The translations under genes were made by a program, and so were the position numbers. The notes beneath the pieces are model-generated. The model did not search any database, was not told the DNA's origin, and saw only the letters and a program-made list of their open reading frames with translations. DNA of 64,000 bases from Pantoea trifolii (GTDB lineage: Bacteria > Pseudomonadota > Gammaproteobacteria > Enterobacterales > Enterobacteriaceae): the NCBI RefSeq assembly GCF_024506435.1, contig NZ_JANIET010000001.1, positions 3,472,001-3,536,000 on the forward strand. The letters run 5' to 3'. Shown piece by piece: positions 28,132-37,808 of the stretch; position 1 is the stretch's first letter, and every line of letters begins with the position of its first letter.

Positions 28132-28221
28132 CCCTCACCCCGGCCCTCTCCCACGGGGAGAGGGAGAAAAACGCTCCGATCTGTCCCCTCTCCCGCTTGC
28201 GGGAGAGGGTTAGGGTGAGGG
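28132..28221. repeat. Double-hairpin intergenic repeat element, copy 1
   Basis: Two hairpins (CCCTCTCCC...GGGAGAGGG and the same again) bracketed by CCCTCACCC on the left and GGGTGAGGG on the right, so the whole unit is an imperfect 90-bp inverted repeat. It lies between deoD and the PBP2 gene. A second copy is at 37703 and a variant at 57720. Confidence 0.85.
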
Positions 28222-28230
28222 AAAAAGGAA

Positions 28231-28944
28231 TCAATCGCCCAGCAGCACGGACTCCAGCGCGATTTTAATCATATCGTTGAAGGTGGTCTGACGCTCAGCC
28301 GCGGTGGTCTGCTCGTGGGTGCGGATGTGATCCGACACGGTACAGATGGTCAGCGCTTTGGCACCAAACTCTGCTGCCACGCCGTAAATACCCGCCGCTT
28401 CCATCTCCACGCCCAGAATGCCGTACTTCTCCATCACGTCGAACATCTGCGGATCTGGCGTATAGAACAGATCGGCGGAGAAGATGTTACCCACGCGCGC
28501 ATCAACGCCCAGCGCTTTCGCGGCATCAACCGCGTTACGCACCATGTCGAAGTCCGCAATCGCGGCGAAGTCGTGATCCTTGAAGCGCATACGGTTCACT
28601 TTGGAATCGGTGCAGGCACCCATACCAATCACCACGTCGCGCAGTTTCACGTCTGCACGCACCGCGCCGCAAGAACCCACACGGATGATCTTCTTCACGC
28701 CGAAATCGGTGATCAGCTCTTTGGTATAGATCGAGCAGGATGGAATGCCCATACCGTGGCCCATCACCGAAATCTTGCGGCCTTTATACGTACCGGTGTA
28801 ACCCAGCATGCCGCGCACGTTGTTCACTTCCACCACATCTTCAAGGAAGGTTTCAGCGATGTGCTTAGCGCGCAGCGGATCGCCCGGCATCAGTACGACG
28901 TCCGCGAAATCACCCATTTCTGCATTAATATGAGGCGTTGCCAT
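28231..28944 (-). CDS. deoD: Purine nucleoside phosphorylase DeoD
   Basis: A 237-residue cytoplasmic enzyme splitting (deoxy)purine nucleosides with phosphate to base and (deoxy)ribose-1-phosphate. It is almost identical in pattern to E. coli DeoD (239): [20 protein letters not shown], phosphate-binding GDPLRAK and RVGSCGAV, the purine site VSDH with the catalytic Asp, and [13 protein letters not shown]. It is the last gene of the deoCABD operon and starts 33 bp after deoB. Confidence 0.97.
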   Translation of the reverse strand: MATPHINAEMGDFADVVLMPGDPLRAKHIAETFLEDVVEVNNVRGMLGYTGTYKGRKISVMGHGMGIPSCSIYTKELITDFGVKKIIRVGSCGAVRADVKLRDVVIGMGACTDSKVNRMRFKDHDFAAIADFDMVRNAVDAAKALGVDARVGNIFSADLFYTPDPQMFDVMEKYGILGVEMEAAGIYGVAAEFGAKALTICTVSDHIRTHEQTTAAERQTTFNDMIKIALESVLLGD

Positions 28945-28977
28945 GGTTATTTTCCTTATTAAATTTGGGGCGCTGTT

Positions 28978-30201
28978 TTACAGCATGCTCTTGCCGTAGT
29001 CCATGCTGGACAGGCCGAAATATTTTGCGATGGTCTGGCCGATATCAGCGAAGGTATCGCGGTATCCCAACGATCCCGGCTTCACATTCGGGCCGTAGAT
29101 CAGAATCGGGATGTGCTCACGCGTGTGCTCGGTGCCTTTCCAGCTGGGATCGCAGCCGTGATCGGCGGTGAGGATCAGAATGTCACCCTCTTTCACCAAT
29201 TCCATCAGCTCTGGCAAGCGACGATCAAAGAATTCCAAACCGCCTGCATAACCGGCGATATCGCGACGATGTCCCCACGTTGAATCAAAATCAACGAAGT
29301 TCGTGAACACAATCGAGTTATCAGGCGCTTTATTCATCTGCTCGATGGTGGCGTTGAACAGCGCGTCTAAGCCGGTGGCTTTGACTTTCTGCGTGATGCC
29401 CTGCTCGGCGTAGATGTCGGCGATTTTACCCACCGAAATCACTTCACCGCCCTTCTCATCGACCAGCTTTTTCAGCATGGTCGGCGCTGGCGGTTCCACA
29501 GCCAGATCATGACGGTTGCCGGTACGCTCGAAGTTGCCCGCTTTGTCGCCGACGAACGGACGCGCAATCACGCGGCCAATGTTATAGCCGCCATTGGTCA
29601 GCTCTTCACGGGCGATTTCGCACAGTTCGTACAGGCGATCGAGGCCAAACGTCTCTTCGTGGCAGGCAATCTGGAACACCGAATCCGCCGAGGTGTAGAA
29701 AATCGGCTTGCCGGATTTCATGTGCTCTTCGCCGAGCTGGTCGAGAATCACCGTGCCCGATGAGTGACAATTACCGAGATATCCCGGCAGATCGGCACGT
29801 TTCACCAGAATATCCAGCAACTCCTGCGGGAAGCTGTTCTCTTTGTCGCTGAAGTAGCCCCAATCAAACAGCACCGGCACGCCGGCGATTTCCCAGTGGC
29901 CCGACGGCGTATCTTTACCGGACGACAATTCGCTGGCGTAAGCGTACGCACCGATGATTTCCGCGTTGGGATCGAGGCCTGGCGGGAAACGACCGGTGGA
30001 GAGCTCAGCCGCTTTGCCGAGGCCCAGTTTAGTCAGGTTAGGTAAGTGCAGCGGGCCTTCGCGGCCTTCATTGGCGCGGCCTTCGAAACAGGCTTCGGCG
30101 ATATGGCCGAGCGTGTCCGATCCTTCATCACCGAATTTATCGGCGTCTTTACTGGAGCCGATCCCAAAGGAGTCGAGAACCATAATAAAAGCACGTTTCA
30201 T
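28978..30201 (-). CDS. deoB: Phosphopentomutase DeoB
   Basis: A 407-residue Mn2+-dependent enzyme of the alkaline phosphatase fold that converts (deoxy)ribose-1-phosphate to the 5-phosphate. The metal motifs [39 protein letters not shown] and the phosphorylated threonine region [11 protein letters not shown] are present. The length equals E. coli DeoB. The ATG at 30201 ([10 protein letters not shown]) has AGGAGA-like sequence upstream. It is the third gene of the deo operon. Confidence 0.97.
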   Translation of the reverse strand: MKRAFIMVLDSFGIGSSKDADKFGDEGSDTLGHIAEACFEGRANEGREGPLHLPNLTKLGLGKAAELSTGRFPPGLDPNAEIIGAYAYASELSSGKDTPSGHWEIAGVPVLFDWGYFSDKENSFPQELLDILVKRADLPGYLGNCHSSGTVILDQLGEEHMKSGKPIFYTSADSVFQIACHEETFGLDRLYELCEIAREELTNGGYNIGRVIARPFVGDKAGNFERTGNRHDLAVEPPAPTMLKKLVDEKGGEVISVGKIADIYAEQGITQKVKATGLDALFNATIEQMNKAPDNSIVFTNFVDFDSTWGHRRDIAGYAGGLEFFDRRLPELMELVKEGDILILTADHGCDPSWKGTEHTREHIPILIYGPNVKPGSLGYRDTFADIGQTIAKYFGLSSMDYGKSML

Positions 30202-30295
30202 GCAAGTCTCCTGCGCAATGCGCGATGACAAGTCAAAAAAAAGCGATCAGATCAGTATACCCGAACGGCCGCTGCCTGGCACGAAGAAGCGCCAG

Positions 30296-31618
30296 TTATT
30301 CGCTGACGCGGCGATAAACCACCGGCGTGATCGCTGGCGCAGTATCGCTCAGCGTAATGGCCGCTTTAACGGCGGCGGCGGCCTGTTGCCACTGCGCTTC
30401 CGACGCGGCATGGATAATCGCCAGCGGGCGCTGCGCATCTACTTCCGTGCCGAGCGTGATCATGTCGCTCAGACCCACGCTGTAATCAATGCTGTCGCTG
30501 GCGCGCTGACGGCCTCCGCCAAGCGCAACCACCGACATGCCAAGCGCACGCGTATCCATCGCGCTGACAATACCCGCACCATCGGCGTACACCGCTTTGC
30601 TCAGCGTTGGCGCTGGCAAATAGCTGTCCATGCGCTCGATGAAATCGACCGGACCATTTTGCGCCGCCACCATGCGGGCAAACACGTCAGCGGCTTTGCC
30701 GTTATCCAGCACCTGCTGCAGTTTTTTACGTGCATCGGCGTCGTTTTCAGCCAGTTTGCCGGAGATCAGCATTTCCGAGCACAGCGCCATCGTCACGTCC
30801 AGCAGGCGCGGATTGCGCGCTTCGCCGGTCAGGAACTGCACCGCTTCACGCACTTCCAGCGCATTACCCGCAGTAGAAGCCAGCACCTGATTCATGTCGG
30901 TGAGCAGCGCAGTGGTTTTGCAACCTGCGCCGTTCGCCACGCCCACAATCGCCTGCGCCAGATTTTCTGAAGCTTCGAAGGTTGGCATAAAGGCACCGGA
31001 GCCCACTTTGACGTCCATCACCAGCGCATCCAATCCTTCCGCCAGCTTTTTGGCGAGGATCGACGCGGTGATCAGCGGAATGGAATCCACGGTGGCGGTG
31101 ATATCGCGCGTGGCGTAGAAACGTTTGTCGGCCGGTGCCAGTGAGTTGGTTTGGCCAATAATCGCGATGCCGACGTCTTTAATAATCTGGCGGAAACGAT
31201 CGTCGCTCGGGAAGATATCGAAGCCCGGAATCGCTTCCAGTTTATCCAGCGTGCCGCCGGTGTGGCCGAGGCCGCGCCCGGAGATCATCGGCACATAACC
31301 GCCGCACGCCGCCACCATCGGGCCGAGCATTAGCGACGTGACATCGCCGACGCCACCGGTGGAGTGCTTATCAACAATCGGACCGTTAAGATTGAGCGAT
31401 TTCCAGTTCAGCACCGTGCCGGAGTCACGCATCGCCATGGTCAAGGCCACGCGCTCGTCGAGCGTCATATCATGGAAATAGATGGTCATCGCCAGCGCGG
31501 CAATTTGACCTTCCGAAACGCTGTTATCGCGCACGCCGTTGATAAAGAAGCGGATCTCCGCTTCACTCAGCGCCTGACCGTCGCGTTTTTTACGAATAAT
31601 TTCTTGTGGCAGGAACAC
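30296..31618 (-). CDS. deoA: Thymidine phosphorylase DeoA
   Basis: A 440-residue enzyme, the same length as E. coli DeoA, that splits thymidine to thymine and deoxyribose-1-phosphate. Visible motifs are the phosphate loop [17 protein letters not shown], the family signature [16 protein letters not shown], and [10 protein letters not shown]. It follows deoC; the 62-bp gap contains a copy of the dispersed palindrome. Confidence 0.97.
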   Translation of the reverse strand: MFLPQEIIRKKRDGQALSEAEIRFFINGVRDNSVSEGQIAALAMTIYFHDMTLDERVALTMAMRDSGTVLNWKSLNLNGPIVDKHSTGGVGDVTSLMLGPMVAACGGYVPMISGRGLGHTGGTLDKLEAIPGFDIFPSDDRFRQIIKDVGIAIIGQTNSLAPADKRFYATRDITATVDSIPLITASILAKKLAEGLDALVMDVKVGSGAFMPTFEASENLAQAIVGVANGAGCKTTALLTDMNQVLASTAGNALEVREAVQFLTGEARNPRLLDVTMALCSEMLISGKLAENDADARKKLQQVLDNGKAADVFARMVAAQNGPVDFIERMDSYLPAPTLSKAVYADGAGIVSAMDTRALGMSVVALGGGRQRASDSIDYSVGLSDMITLGTEVDAQRPLAIIHAASEAQWQQAAAAVKAAITLSDTAPAITPVVYRRVSE

Positions 31619-31640
31619 AATGGCCTCCCCGGAATAGAGA

Positions 31641-31660
31641 GGTCGCCATAAATGGCGACC
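31641..31660. repeat. Dispersed 20-bp palindrome, copy 3 (inside the deo operon)
   Basis: GGTCGCCATAAATGGCGACC plus CTACGA in the deoC-deoA gap. It would be transcribed within the deo mRNA, so it can form an RNA hairpin there. Confidence 0.9.
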
Positions 31661-31680
31661 CTACGAACATCGATATGAAC

Positions 31681-32460
31681 TTAATAACCGGCTTTGCTGG
31701 TCGCGGTTTCGTGGCCAAGCGTATTCAGCAGGCTTGCCAGCAGGCTGGAAGCGCCAAAGCGGAAATGACGCGCATCCGCCCAGCCTTCACCCAGCAGGTC
31801 GTCCGCCAGCTTCAGATACAGCGCCGCGTCTTCCGCAGTGCGCACGCCGCCGGCCGGTTTGAAACCCACCTGCTGCTTCACGCCTTTATCGCGGATCACT
31901 TGCATCATGATCGCCGCCACTTCTGGCGTCGCGTTGACCGGCACTTTACCGGTTGAGGTTTTAATGAAGTCCGCGCCCGCATCGATAGCGATTTCCGAAG
32001 CTGCACGAATCAGCGCTTCGTCTTTCAGCTCGCCGCTTTCGATGATCACTTTCAGCAGCACATTTGCCTCTGCGCAGGCTTCTTTACAGGCTTTCACCAG
32101 CTCGAAACCGATATCGCGGTTGCCGGCAATCAGCGCACGATACGGGAACACCACATCCACTTCGTCAGCGCCGTAGGCGATGGCCGCGCGGGTTTCAGCC
32201 AGCGCGATCTCAACATCATCGTTGCCGTGCGGGAAGTTGGTGACGGTGGCGATGCGGATTTCCGGCGTACCCTGCTCGCGCAGCGCTTTACGTGCCGCTG
32301 GGATGAAACGCGGATAGATGCAGATGGCAGCGGTGTTACCGGCTGGCGATTTCGCCTGACGGCACAGCGCGATCACTTTCTCGTCAGTGTCGTCTTCGTT
32401 CAGGGTGGTTAAATCCATCAGTTGCAATGCGCGCTGTGCTGCTGCTTTCAGGTCGGTCAT
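31681..32460 (-). CDS. deoC: Deoxyribose-phosphate aldolase DeoC
   Basis: A 259-residue class I aldolase (E. coli 259) that cleaves deoxyribose-5-phosphate into acetaldehyde and glyceraldehyde-3-phosphate. The Schiff-base lysine lies in [12 protein letters not shown], and the second catalytic lysine in [11 protein letters not shown]. The start [12 protein letters not shown] at 32460 has GGAGAG upstream. First gene of the operon, preceded by the DeoR/CRP control region. Confidence 0.97.
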   Translation of the reverse strand: MTDLKAAAQRALQLMDLTTLNEDDTDEKVIALCRQAKSPAGNTAAICIYPRFIPAARKALREQGTPEIRIATVTNFPHGNDDVEIALAETRAAIAYGADEVDVVFPYRALIAGNRDIGFELVKACKEACAEANVLLKVIIESGELKDEALIRAASEIAIDAGADFIKTSTGKVPVNATPEVAAIMMQVIRDKGVKQQVGFKPAGGVRTAEDAALYLKLADDLLGEGWADARHFRFGASSLLASLLNTLGHETATSKAGY

Positions 32461-32505
32461 GATGCTCTCCAAAATTCAGATCGGCGGGCACAACCCACCG
32501 GGTAA

Positions 32506-32521
32506 TGTGATAATTCTAACA
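32506..32521. promoter_or_regulatory. DeoR operator upstream of deoC
   Basis: TGTGATAATTCTAACA matches the E. coli DeoR 16-bp palindrome TGTTAGAATTCTAACA at 14 of 16 positions. It lies 46 bp before the deoC start, downstream of the expected start of transcription, so binding would block the promoter when deoxyribose-5-phosphate is absent. Confidence 0.75.
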
Positions 32522-32591
32522 ACTACCGTGACAACGAATTGCGCTTCATGTCACACGAAAAAGAAAACCTGTTATTTAAATACAGTTATTT

Positions 32592-32607
32592 AGTGATTCT
32601 AATCACA
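32592..32607. promoter_or_regulatory. CRP site 1 of the deo promoter
   Basis: AGTGATTCTAATCACA is one mismatch away from the half-sites TGTGA-N6-TCACA. With the second site at 32648 it forms a pair 56 bp apart (centre to centre), like the CRP pair at E. coli deoP2 that sandwiches CytR. Confidence 0.7.
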
Positions 32608-32647
32608 AATAATCACCAGTCAGGCCGAAATGCGCCGCGATGGCTGT

Positions 32648-32663
32648 TGTTATTATTATCACA
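32648..32663. promoter_or_regulatory. CRP site 2 of the deo promoter
   Basis: TGTTATTATTATCACA, one mismatch from TGTGA-N6-TCACA. The segment between the two sites, which includes AATGCGCCGC, is where CytR would be expected; its contact sequence is too loose to call. Confidence 0.6.
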
Positions 32664-32752
32664 AAAATGGGCGAGAAAGTGTACTCTCAGCTTTATCAAT
32701 GTAGCTAATCAGGCGTAAGGCAGCGTAAATGCAGAATCTGTCGGGGGGAGAA

Positions 32753-33532
32753 TCAGGCAGGCAAGGCGAACAGTTGCTGGCTGTTATGCCACAGCGCGTC
32801 GGCAATCACTTCGGGGGATTCACTGCGTAACTGGCACAACACGTCAAACACATTGCGCGCCCGCTCCGGACGATTGGGCTGGCCCTGAAAACCGTGCAAC
32901 GGCATATCGGGCGCGTCGGTTTCCAGTAATAACGCACTGAGCGGCAGGCTGGCGATGGTGTTGCGGGTTTTACTGGCGCGTTCATAAGTGATGGTGCCGC
33001 CCACGCCAATCGCGTAGCCGAGCTGAATAAAGCGCTCCGCCTGCTGCTGGCTGCCAGCAAAGCCGTGTACCACGCCACGTCGCGGCAGATCGTGACGACG
33101 CAAATGCAGCGCCAGCTGATCGTGGGTGCGGCGCGAGTGCAGGATCACCGGCAGATCGTACTGCTTCGCCAACCTGAGCTGCTTATCGAGCAGCCGCGTC
33201 TGTTTGGCGAATTGCGCATCGTCCATATAGAGATCGAGACCTATCTCGCCGATCGCCACCCGCTTGCTATCTGGCTTTTTCAACCAGCGCTCTAACTCAT
33301 CAAGGTGTGCATCTTCCTGATGCTCAGCAATGTTGATTGGATGCAGGCCCAGCGCGGCATACAGCGACGGATGCTGCTGCGCCAGTTGCGTCACAAGCGC
33401 GAAACGGCTGGCATCCACGCTCGGTACAATGATGCGTTCCACGCCGGCCTGCGCAGCGCGTGCAATGCTGGCGTGCGCATCATCAACGAACGGCGGGAAA
33501 TCGAAGTGGCAATGCGTGTCGATAAACTTCAT
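32753..33532 (-). CDS. yjjV: TatD-family metal-dependent hydrolase YjjV
   Basis: A 259-residue TIM-barrel metallohydrolase of the TatD DNase family (YjjV in E. coli, 259). The metal ligands are seen in FIDTHCHFDFP, AIGEIGLDLY, VILHSRRTHDQL, HGFAGS and LETDAPDMPL. TatD-like enzymes act as deoxyribonucleases in repair and turnover; YjjV's own substrate is not settled. The start overlaps the yjjU stop by 4 bp, so the two are co-translated. In E. coli yjjW-yjjI separate it from deoC; here they are absent. Confidence 0.93.
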   Translation of the reverse strand: MKFIDTHCHFDFPPFVDDAHASIARAAQAGVERIIVPSVDASRFALVTQLAQQHPSLYAALGLHPINIAEHQEDAHLDELERWLKKPDSKRVAIGEIGLDLYMDDAQFAKQTRLLDKQLRLAKQYDLPVILHSRRTHDQLALHLRRHDLPRRGVVHGFAGSQQQAERFIQLGYAIGVGGTITYERASKTRNTIASLPLSALLLETDAPDMPLHGFQGQPNRPERARNVFDVLCQLRSESPEVIADALWHNSQQLFALPA

Positions 33533-34581
33533 GCCAGCGAACCTTTATCAAAATCGGCATCGTTTTCCGCCAGCGCGGGCGTAATCAGTGGGCGATTGTC
33601 GGGCGCATTCGCCACCGCTGCCGGCGGCGTAACCGTGGTTGAACGCACCAGCGGCTCAGCATCACTCAACCATTGACCAAGCGTGGCGAGGAAATAGCGC
33701 CCGCTGCGTCGGCCTAAATGGTAATCCTGATTCAGCGATGACAAGCGGCTGCCAAGCGCCATGCTCGCCAGCGGTTTTGGCGGACAGATTTCGATGATGC
33801 GCAGATTATCCGGCGGCTGCTCGATGAACTGCTGAATCTCGCGATAGCTCTCTTCATGCTGATGCAGGATGTTGATCATCGGCTGCAATGCGCTGTCGGA
33901 CAAAAAGCGTTCCATGCGTTTAAACCACTTCGGCGTGTAGGACACCTGCGACGGCACGGTGCGGATCACCACAATGGTGTCCGCGCCACGGCGCGCAGCT
34001 TCGCGTACCGGAATGGCATCGCTGATGCCGCCGTCAAGATAGCTCACGCCATCCATCTGCACGCCGCTGCGGTAAAAACCGGGGATCGCGCTGGACGCTT
34101 TTAGGATGTCGTGCCAGTTGGTGCTGATCGGGTTGAAGTACTCGGCGCGGTAATCGTCGCTGCGGCAGGCACACATATAGAATTCGCTGCCTTTGGCAAA
34201 CAGCCCTTCGGCGGTGTTGAGCGCCAGCGGGAATTCCTGTTTGGTGATATCGATCAGCCAGTCGAGATCGATAAGATGCCCGCCGCGCACGAATCGTAGC
34301 GGATCAAAGAACAGTTTGCTGGTGGTGTAACGGGAGATCACGCGTCGCGCGTAGCCAGGCTGGCCACAGACAAACGCCGACAGATTTTGTGCCCCGGCCG
34401 AGGTGCCGAGTAACAGTTGAAAGGGGTTGAAGCCTGCGCGTTGAAACTCATCCAGTACGCCTGCGGTAAAGATGCCGCGCTGGCCGCCGCCTTCGCACAC
34501 CAGGGCGATTTTACTGGATTTGAAAGGGGTTAAAGCCAGCGGTTCAAGTGAACCTAACGTCAACGGAATACGTGTTCCCAA
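33529..34581 (-). CDS. yjjU: Patatin-like phospholipase YjjU
   Basis: A 350-residue protein close to E. coli YjjU (357). The patatin domain has the oxyanion loop CEGGGQRGIF, the nucleophile elbow GTSAG and the catalytic DGG in YLDGGISDAIP. I chose the TTG at 34581 (reading GTRIPLTLGSLEP, as in E. coli GQRIPVTLG) because GAGGG lies 8 bp upstream; an upstream ATG at 34647 gives a non-conserved leader. It probably hydrolyses acyl lipids at the inner membrane. Operon with yjjV. Confidence 0.9.
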   Translation of the reverse strand: MGTRIPLTLGSLEPLALTPFKSSKIALVCEGGGQRGIFTAGVLDEFQRAGFNPFQLLLGTSAGAQNLSAFVCGQPGYARRVISRYTTSKLFFDPLRFVRGGHLIDLDWLIDITKQEFPLALNTAEGLFAKGSEFYMCACRSDDYRAEYFNPISTNWHDILKASSAIPGFYRSGVQMDGVSYLDGGISDAIPVREAARRGADTIVVIRTVPSQVSYTPKWFKRMERFLSDSALQPMINILHQHEESYREIQQFIEQPPDNLRIIEICPPKPLASMALGSRLSSLNQDYHLGRRSGRYFLATLGQWLSDAEPLVRSTTVTPPAAVANAPDNRPLITPALAENDADFDKGSLA

Positions 34582-34760
34582 TGGATGTCCCTCAGTGTTG
34601 CTTGCTCTGAGGGAGTCGCCGAAGCAGCATCCCGGAGAACCAGTCATTGTCGTTCCCTGACCAATTGCTTCTGCAATCGTTGCGGCTTCATAGTATGCCG
34701 CAAAAGACCGGTCTCCGCTTTAGGTGACTCGCGGGTTAGCGTCTATTGAGACGCAAGTAG

Positions 34761-34922
34761 TCAGGGTCGTTTGCGCCCGGTAAACAGGCTCACGAGGAAC
34801 AGAATAATACCGACAATGAAGACAATTTTAGCTGCCCATGCTGCCGTACCCGCCAGACCGCCGAAACCTAATGCTGCAGCGATCAGAGCGATGACCAGAA
34901 AGATAATACCCCAACGAAACAT
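34761..34922 (-). CDS. ytjA: DUF1328 small membrane protein YtjA
   Basis: A 53-residue protein starting [20 protein letters not shown], with two membrane segments and a short basic tail GRKRP. It matches YtjA/DUF1328 (53 residues in E. coli), a small stress-associated inner-membrane protein. GGAGAG (minus strand) precedes the ATG. It sits between osmY and yjjU as in E. coli. Confidence 0.92.
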   Translation of the reverse strand: MFRWGIIFLVIALIAAALGFGGLAGTAAWAAKIVFIVGIILFLVSLFTGRKRP

Positions 34923-34986
34923 AAGCCTCTCCTTTACCATTGTGAAAATCGAACTGCTTATTTACACCTTTGTTTTTATTACGAAA

Positions 34987-35004
34987 CGGCACCAGCGGGT
35001 GCCG
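34987..35004 (-). terminator. Terminator of osmY
   Basis: CGGCACC / GGTGCCG 7-bp stem with a 4-nt loop, followed on the minus strand by TTTCGT, 11 bp after the osmY stop. Confidence 0.6.
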
Positions 35005-35015
35005 AGTCGCTCGCG

Positions 35016-35630
35016 TTAAGATTTCACCTTCAGGTCATTCTTCACGCTTTTCACGCCTTCAATGGCTTTGGCGATTTTCTCAGCACGATCGGACTGTGCC
35101 TGGTTCGCCACTTCCCCTGATAACTGCACCACGCCGTCGGTGGTTTCCACCTTAACGTTGCGTGATGGCACGATGTCATCTGCTAACAGCTTAGCTTTAA
35201 TTTCGCTGGTGGTTGCGGTATCGCCCGCATAACCTTTGAGAGAAGCATTTTTGCTGTCTTTAACGTGTAGTTTGTCGCTGACGGATTTCACACCTTCGAC
35301 TTTCTGCACCAGCGCGACGGCTTTTTCAGCCTGATCCTGAGAAGCCACAAAGCCGCTCAGTGTCACCACGCCATCATGCGTCTTGACGGAGATATCCGTA
35401 CTTTTGATCGCGTCATCATCCACCAGCGCCGCTTTGGCTTTCGCAGTGATGCCGCTGTCATCCATATAACCATCGACTTTTTTCATAGAGCTATCGATCT
35501 TCGCACCCGCGCTGTCGGAGGTTTGCTGTGCTTTCTGCGACAGTGATTCATCTGCGAACGCCGCGCCGCTCAGCAGAGCAGAACCGGCCAGGGCAGCAAT
35601 CAGGGTTTTGGCAATCTTAGTCTTATTCAT
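35016..35630 (-). CDS. osmY: Osmotically inducible periplasmic chaperone OsmY
   Basis: A 204-residue precursor (E. coli 201). The signal peptide ends at GAAFADES, and two BON domains follow, about residues 55-125 ([20 protein letters not shown]... [10 protein letters not shown]) and 135-204 ([20 protein letters not shown]... [10 protein letters not shown]). AAGGAT before the ATG at 35630 supports the start. In E. coli it is an RpoS-controlled periplasmic chaperone for outer-membrane proteins and autotransporters. Confidence 0.95.
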   Translation of the reverse strand: MNKTKIAKTLIAALAGSALLSGAAFADESLSQKAQQTSDSAGAKIDSSMKKVDGYMDDSGITAKAKAALVDDDAIKSTDISVKTHDGVVTLSGFVASQDQAEKAVALVQKVEGVKSVSDKLHVKDSKNASLKGYAGDTATTSEIKAKLLADDIVPSRNVKVETTDGVVQLSGEVANQAQSDRAEKIAKAIEGVKSVKNDLKVKS

Positions 35631-35847
35631 CGATATCATCCTTCTATCAGTTAACTCATCCGTTATCGCGGATGCGCCAGCAACGAACGGCGTTGCTGAG
35701 TTACTGGACGTAATGAAACCCGAAAGGTCTCTTTTCTCGTCCGACAGAATAATAGTAGTAGGGATTACAGCTTTTGCTGGCTCTTGTGGTTGATATATCG
35801 CCAAAAAGGGAAAAAAGCAGCGGAATTAGGAGGAGTCTGTAACCAAT

Positions 35848-35879
35848 AAAACAGGGCCAGTAAAAATCACAGGCCCTGC
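35848..35879 (-). terminator. Terminator of prfC
   Basis: CAGGGCC (35852-35858) pairs with GGCCCTG (35872-35878); on the minus strand the stem is followed by TTTTATT. It lies 13 bp after the prfC stop. Confidence 0.75.
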
Positions 35880-35891
35880 TTCCAACGCCGA

Positions 35892-37481
35892 TTAGTGCTC
35901 GCGCGTTTTGCGGAATCGCACGTCAGGATAGCGTTCCTGGGTGATGTTGAGGTTCACCATGGTCGGCGCGATATACGTGAGGTTATCACCGCCATCGAGC
36001 GCCAGGTTCACTTCATTTTTACGTTGGAAATCGTCGAATTTCTTCGCGTCATCACACTCAACCCAGCGAGCAGTTGAGACGTTGATGGCTTCGTAAATCG
36101 CCTCAACGTTGTATTCGCTTTTCAGGCGCGCCACCACCACTTCGAACTGCAGCACACCGACCGCGCCCACGATCAGATCGTTGTTATGCACCGGACGAAA
36201 CAACTGCACCGCGCCCTCTTCCGACAGCTGAACCAGCCCTTTCAGCAGCTGTTTCTGCTTCAGCGGATCGCGCAGACGGATACGACGGAACAGCTCTGGC
36301 GCGAAGTTCGGAATGCCGGTGAACTTCATGTTTTCACCCTGCGTAAAGGTGTCGCCGATCTGAATGGTGCCGTGGTTGTGCAGACCAATGATGTCGCCCG
36401 GATAGGCTTCTTCCACGTGCGAACGGTCACCGGCCATAAAGGTCAGTGCATCGGAGATCACCACGTCTTTGCCGGTGCGCACCTGACGCAGCTTCATGCC
36501 TTTTTCGTACTTGCCGGATACCACACGCATAAAGGCGACGCGGTCGCGGTGTTTCGGGTCCATGTTTGCCTGGATCTTAAACACGAAGCCGCTGAATTTC
36601 TCTTCTTTCGCTTCCACCAGACGCGTGTCGGTGTTGCGTGGCATCGGACGTGGCGCCCACGAAACCAGGCCATCCAGCATATGATCAACGCCGAAGTTAC
36701 CCAGCGCGGTACCGAAGAATACCGGCGTGATTTCGCCGCTCAGGAACAATTCCTGATCGAACTCGTGCGACGCGCCCTGCACCAGCTCCAGCTCATCGCG
36801 CAGCTGCTGTGCCAGATCTTCGCCTACCGCCGCATCCAGTTCTGGATTTGCCAGACCTTTAACAATGCGCACTTCCTGAATGGTGTGGCCTTTACCGGTT
36901 TGATACAGGTAGGTTTCGTCGTTGTAGAGGTGATAAACCCCTTTGAACAACTTGCCACAGCCAATTGGCCAGGTAATGGGCGCGCAGGCGATCTTCAGCT
37001 CGCTCTCCACTTCATCCAGCAGCTCCATTGGATCGCGGATGTCACGGTCAAGTTTGTTCATAAAGGTGATGATTGGCGTGTCACGCAGGCGCGTCACTTC
37101 CATCAGCTTACGGGTACGATCTTCAACCCCTTTCGCGGCGTCGATCACCATCAAACAGCAGTCCACCGCCGTCAGCGTACGGTAAGTATCTTCGGAGAAG
37201 TCTTCGTGTCCTGGGGTATCCAGCAGGTTCACGAGGCTGTCGCGATAAGGGAACTGCATCACCGAGGTGGTGATGGAGATACCACGTTGTTTCTCCATCT
37301 CCATCCAGTCCGATTTCGCGTGCTGGTTGGAGCCGCGGCCTTTGACGGTACCGGCGGTTTGAATCGCCTGTCCGAACAGCAGCACTTTTTCGGTAATTGT
37401 GGTTTTACCGGCATCCGGATGCGAGATGATCGCAAAAGTACGGCGGCGCGCCACTTCTTCTAAAAAGGGAGCATTAGACAT
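35892..37481 (-). CDS. prfC: Peptide chain release factor 3 (RF3)
   Basis: A 529-residue translational GTPase, same length as E. coli RF3, that removes RF1/RF2 from the ribosome after termination. G1 [13 protein letters not shown], switch [26 protein letters not shown] region (threonine ITTS), G3 DTPGHEDFS and G4 NKLDRD are present, followed by the EF-Tu-like domain II and the RF3 C-terminal domain. Monocistronic, with its own terminator, convergent with no gene. It is flanked by osmY as in E. coli. Confidence 0.97.
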   Translation of the reverse strand: MSNAPFLEEVARRRTFAIISHPDAGKTTITEKVLLFGQAIQTAGTVKGRGSNQHAKSDWMEMEKQRGISITTSVMQFPYRDSLVNLLDTPGHEDFSEDTYRTLTAVDCCLMVIDAAKGVEDRTRKLMEVTRLRDTPIITFMNKLDRDIRDPMELLDEVESELKIACAPITWPIGCGKLFKGVYHLYNDETYLYQTGKGHTIQEVRIVKGLANPELDAAVGEDLAQQLRDELELVQGASHEFDQELFLSGEITPVFFGTALGNFGVDHMLDGLVSWAPRPMPRNTDTRLVEAKEEKFSGFVFKIQANMDPKHRDRVAFMRVVSGKYEKGMKLRQVRTGKDVVISDALTFMAGDRSHVEEAYPGDIIGLHNHGTIQIGDTFTQGENMKFTGIPNFAPELFRRIRLRDPLKQKQLLKGLVQLSEEGAVQLFRPVHNNDLIVGAVGVLQFEVVVARLKSEYNVEAIYEAINVSTARWVECDDAKKFDDFQRKNEVNLALDGGDNLTYIAPTMVNLNITQERYPDVRFRKTREH

Positions 37482-37702
37482 TGAGTGAATTCTTCTTCAA
37501 GGGCAACACGCGGGCGGCGCGCTGCGAATAAATCGTTTCGGGGTCATTCCGCAGGATAACGCGGCCAATGGCGACGCAGTGGCGTCAGTTCACAGCAAGA
37601 GGTGTGCGATCTACATTGGCGGCAGTTCCGATTATCCCGGCAGCATTGAGGCGGCATAGCATACAATATTTCGCAGAAAGGGGGAATCGGTGCCCTTCAT
37701 GG

Positions 37703-37797
37703 CCCTCACCCTGGCCCTCTCCCAGAGGGAGAGGGAATAAATAGGCAAACCCGCATGGACAGTTCCCTCTCCCTCTGGGAGAGGGCTAGGGTGAGGG
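37703..37797. repeat. Double-hairpin intergenic repeat element, copy 2
   Basis: CCCTCACCCTGGCCCTCTCCCAG...GAGAGGG, a spacer, then CCCTCTCCCTCTGGGAGAGGGCTAGGGTGAGGG-like right half, a 95-bp imperfect inverted repeat. Same organisation as at 28132; here between prfC and the amidohydrolase gene. Confidence 0.85.
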
Positions 37798-37808
37798 AAA
37801 CCCTCTAA

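Noticed and set aside
36186..37463. 425-codon plus-strand frame opposite prfC
   Set aside because: Antisense shadow of a highly conserved gene; His/Gln-rich translation without domains.
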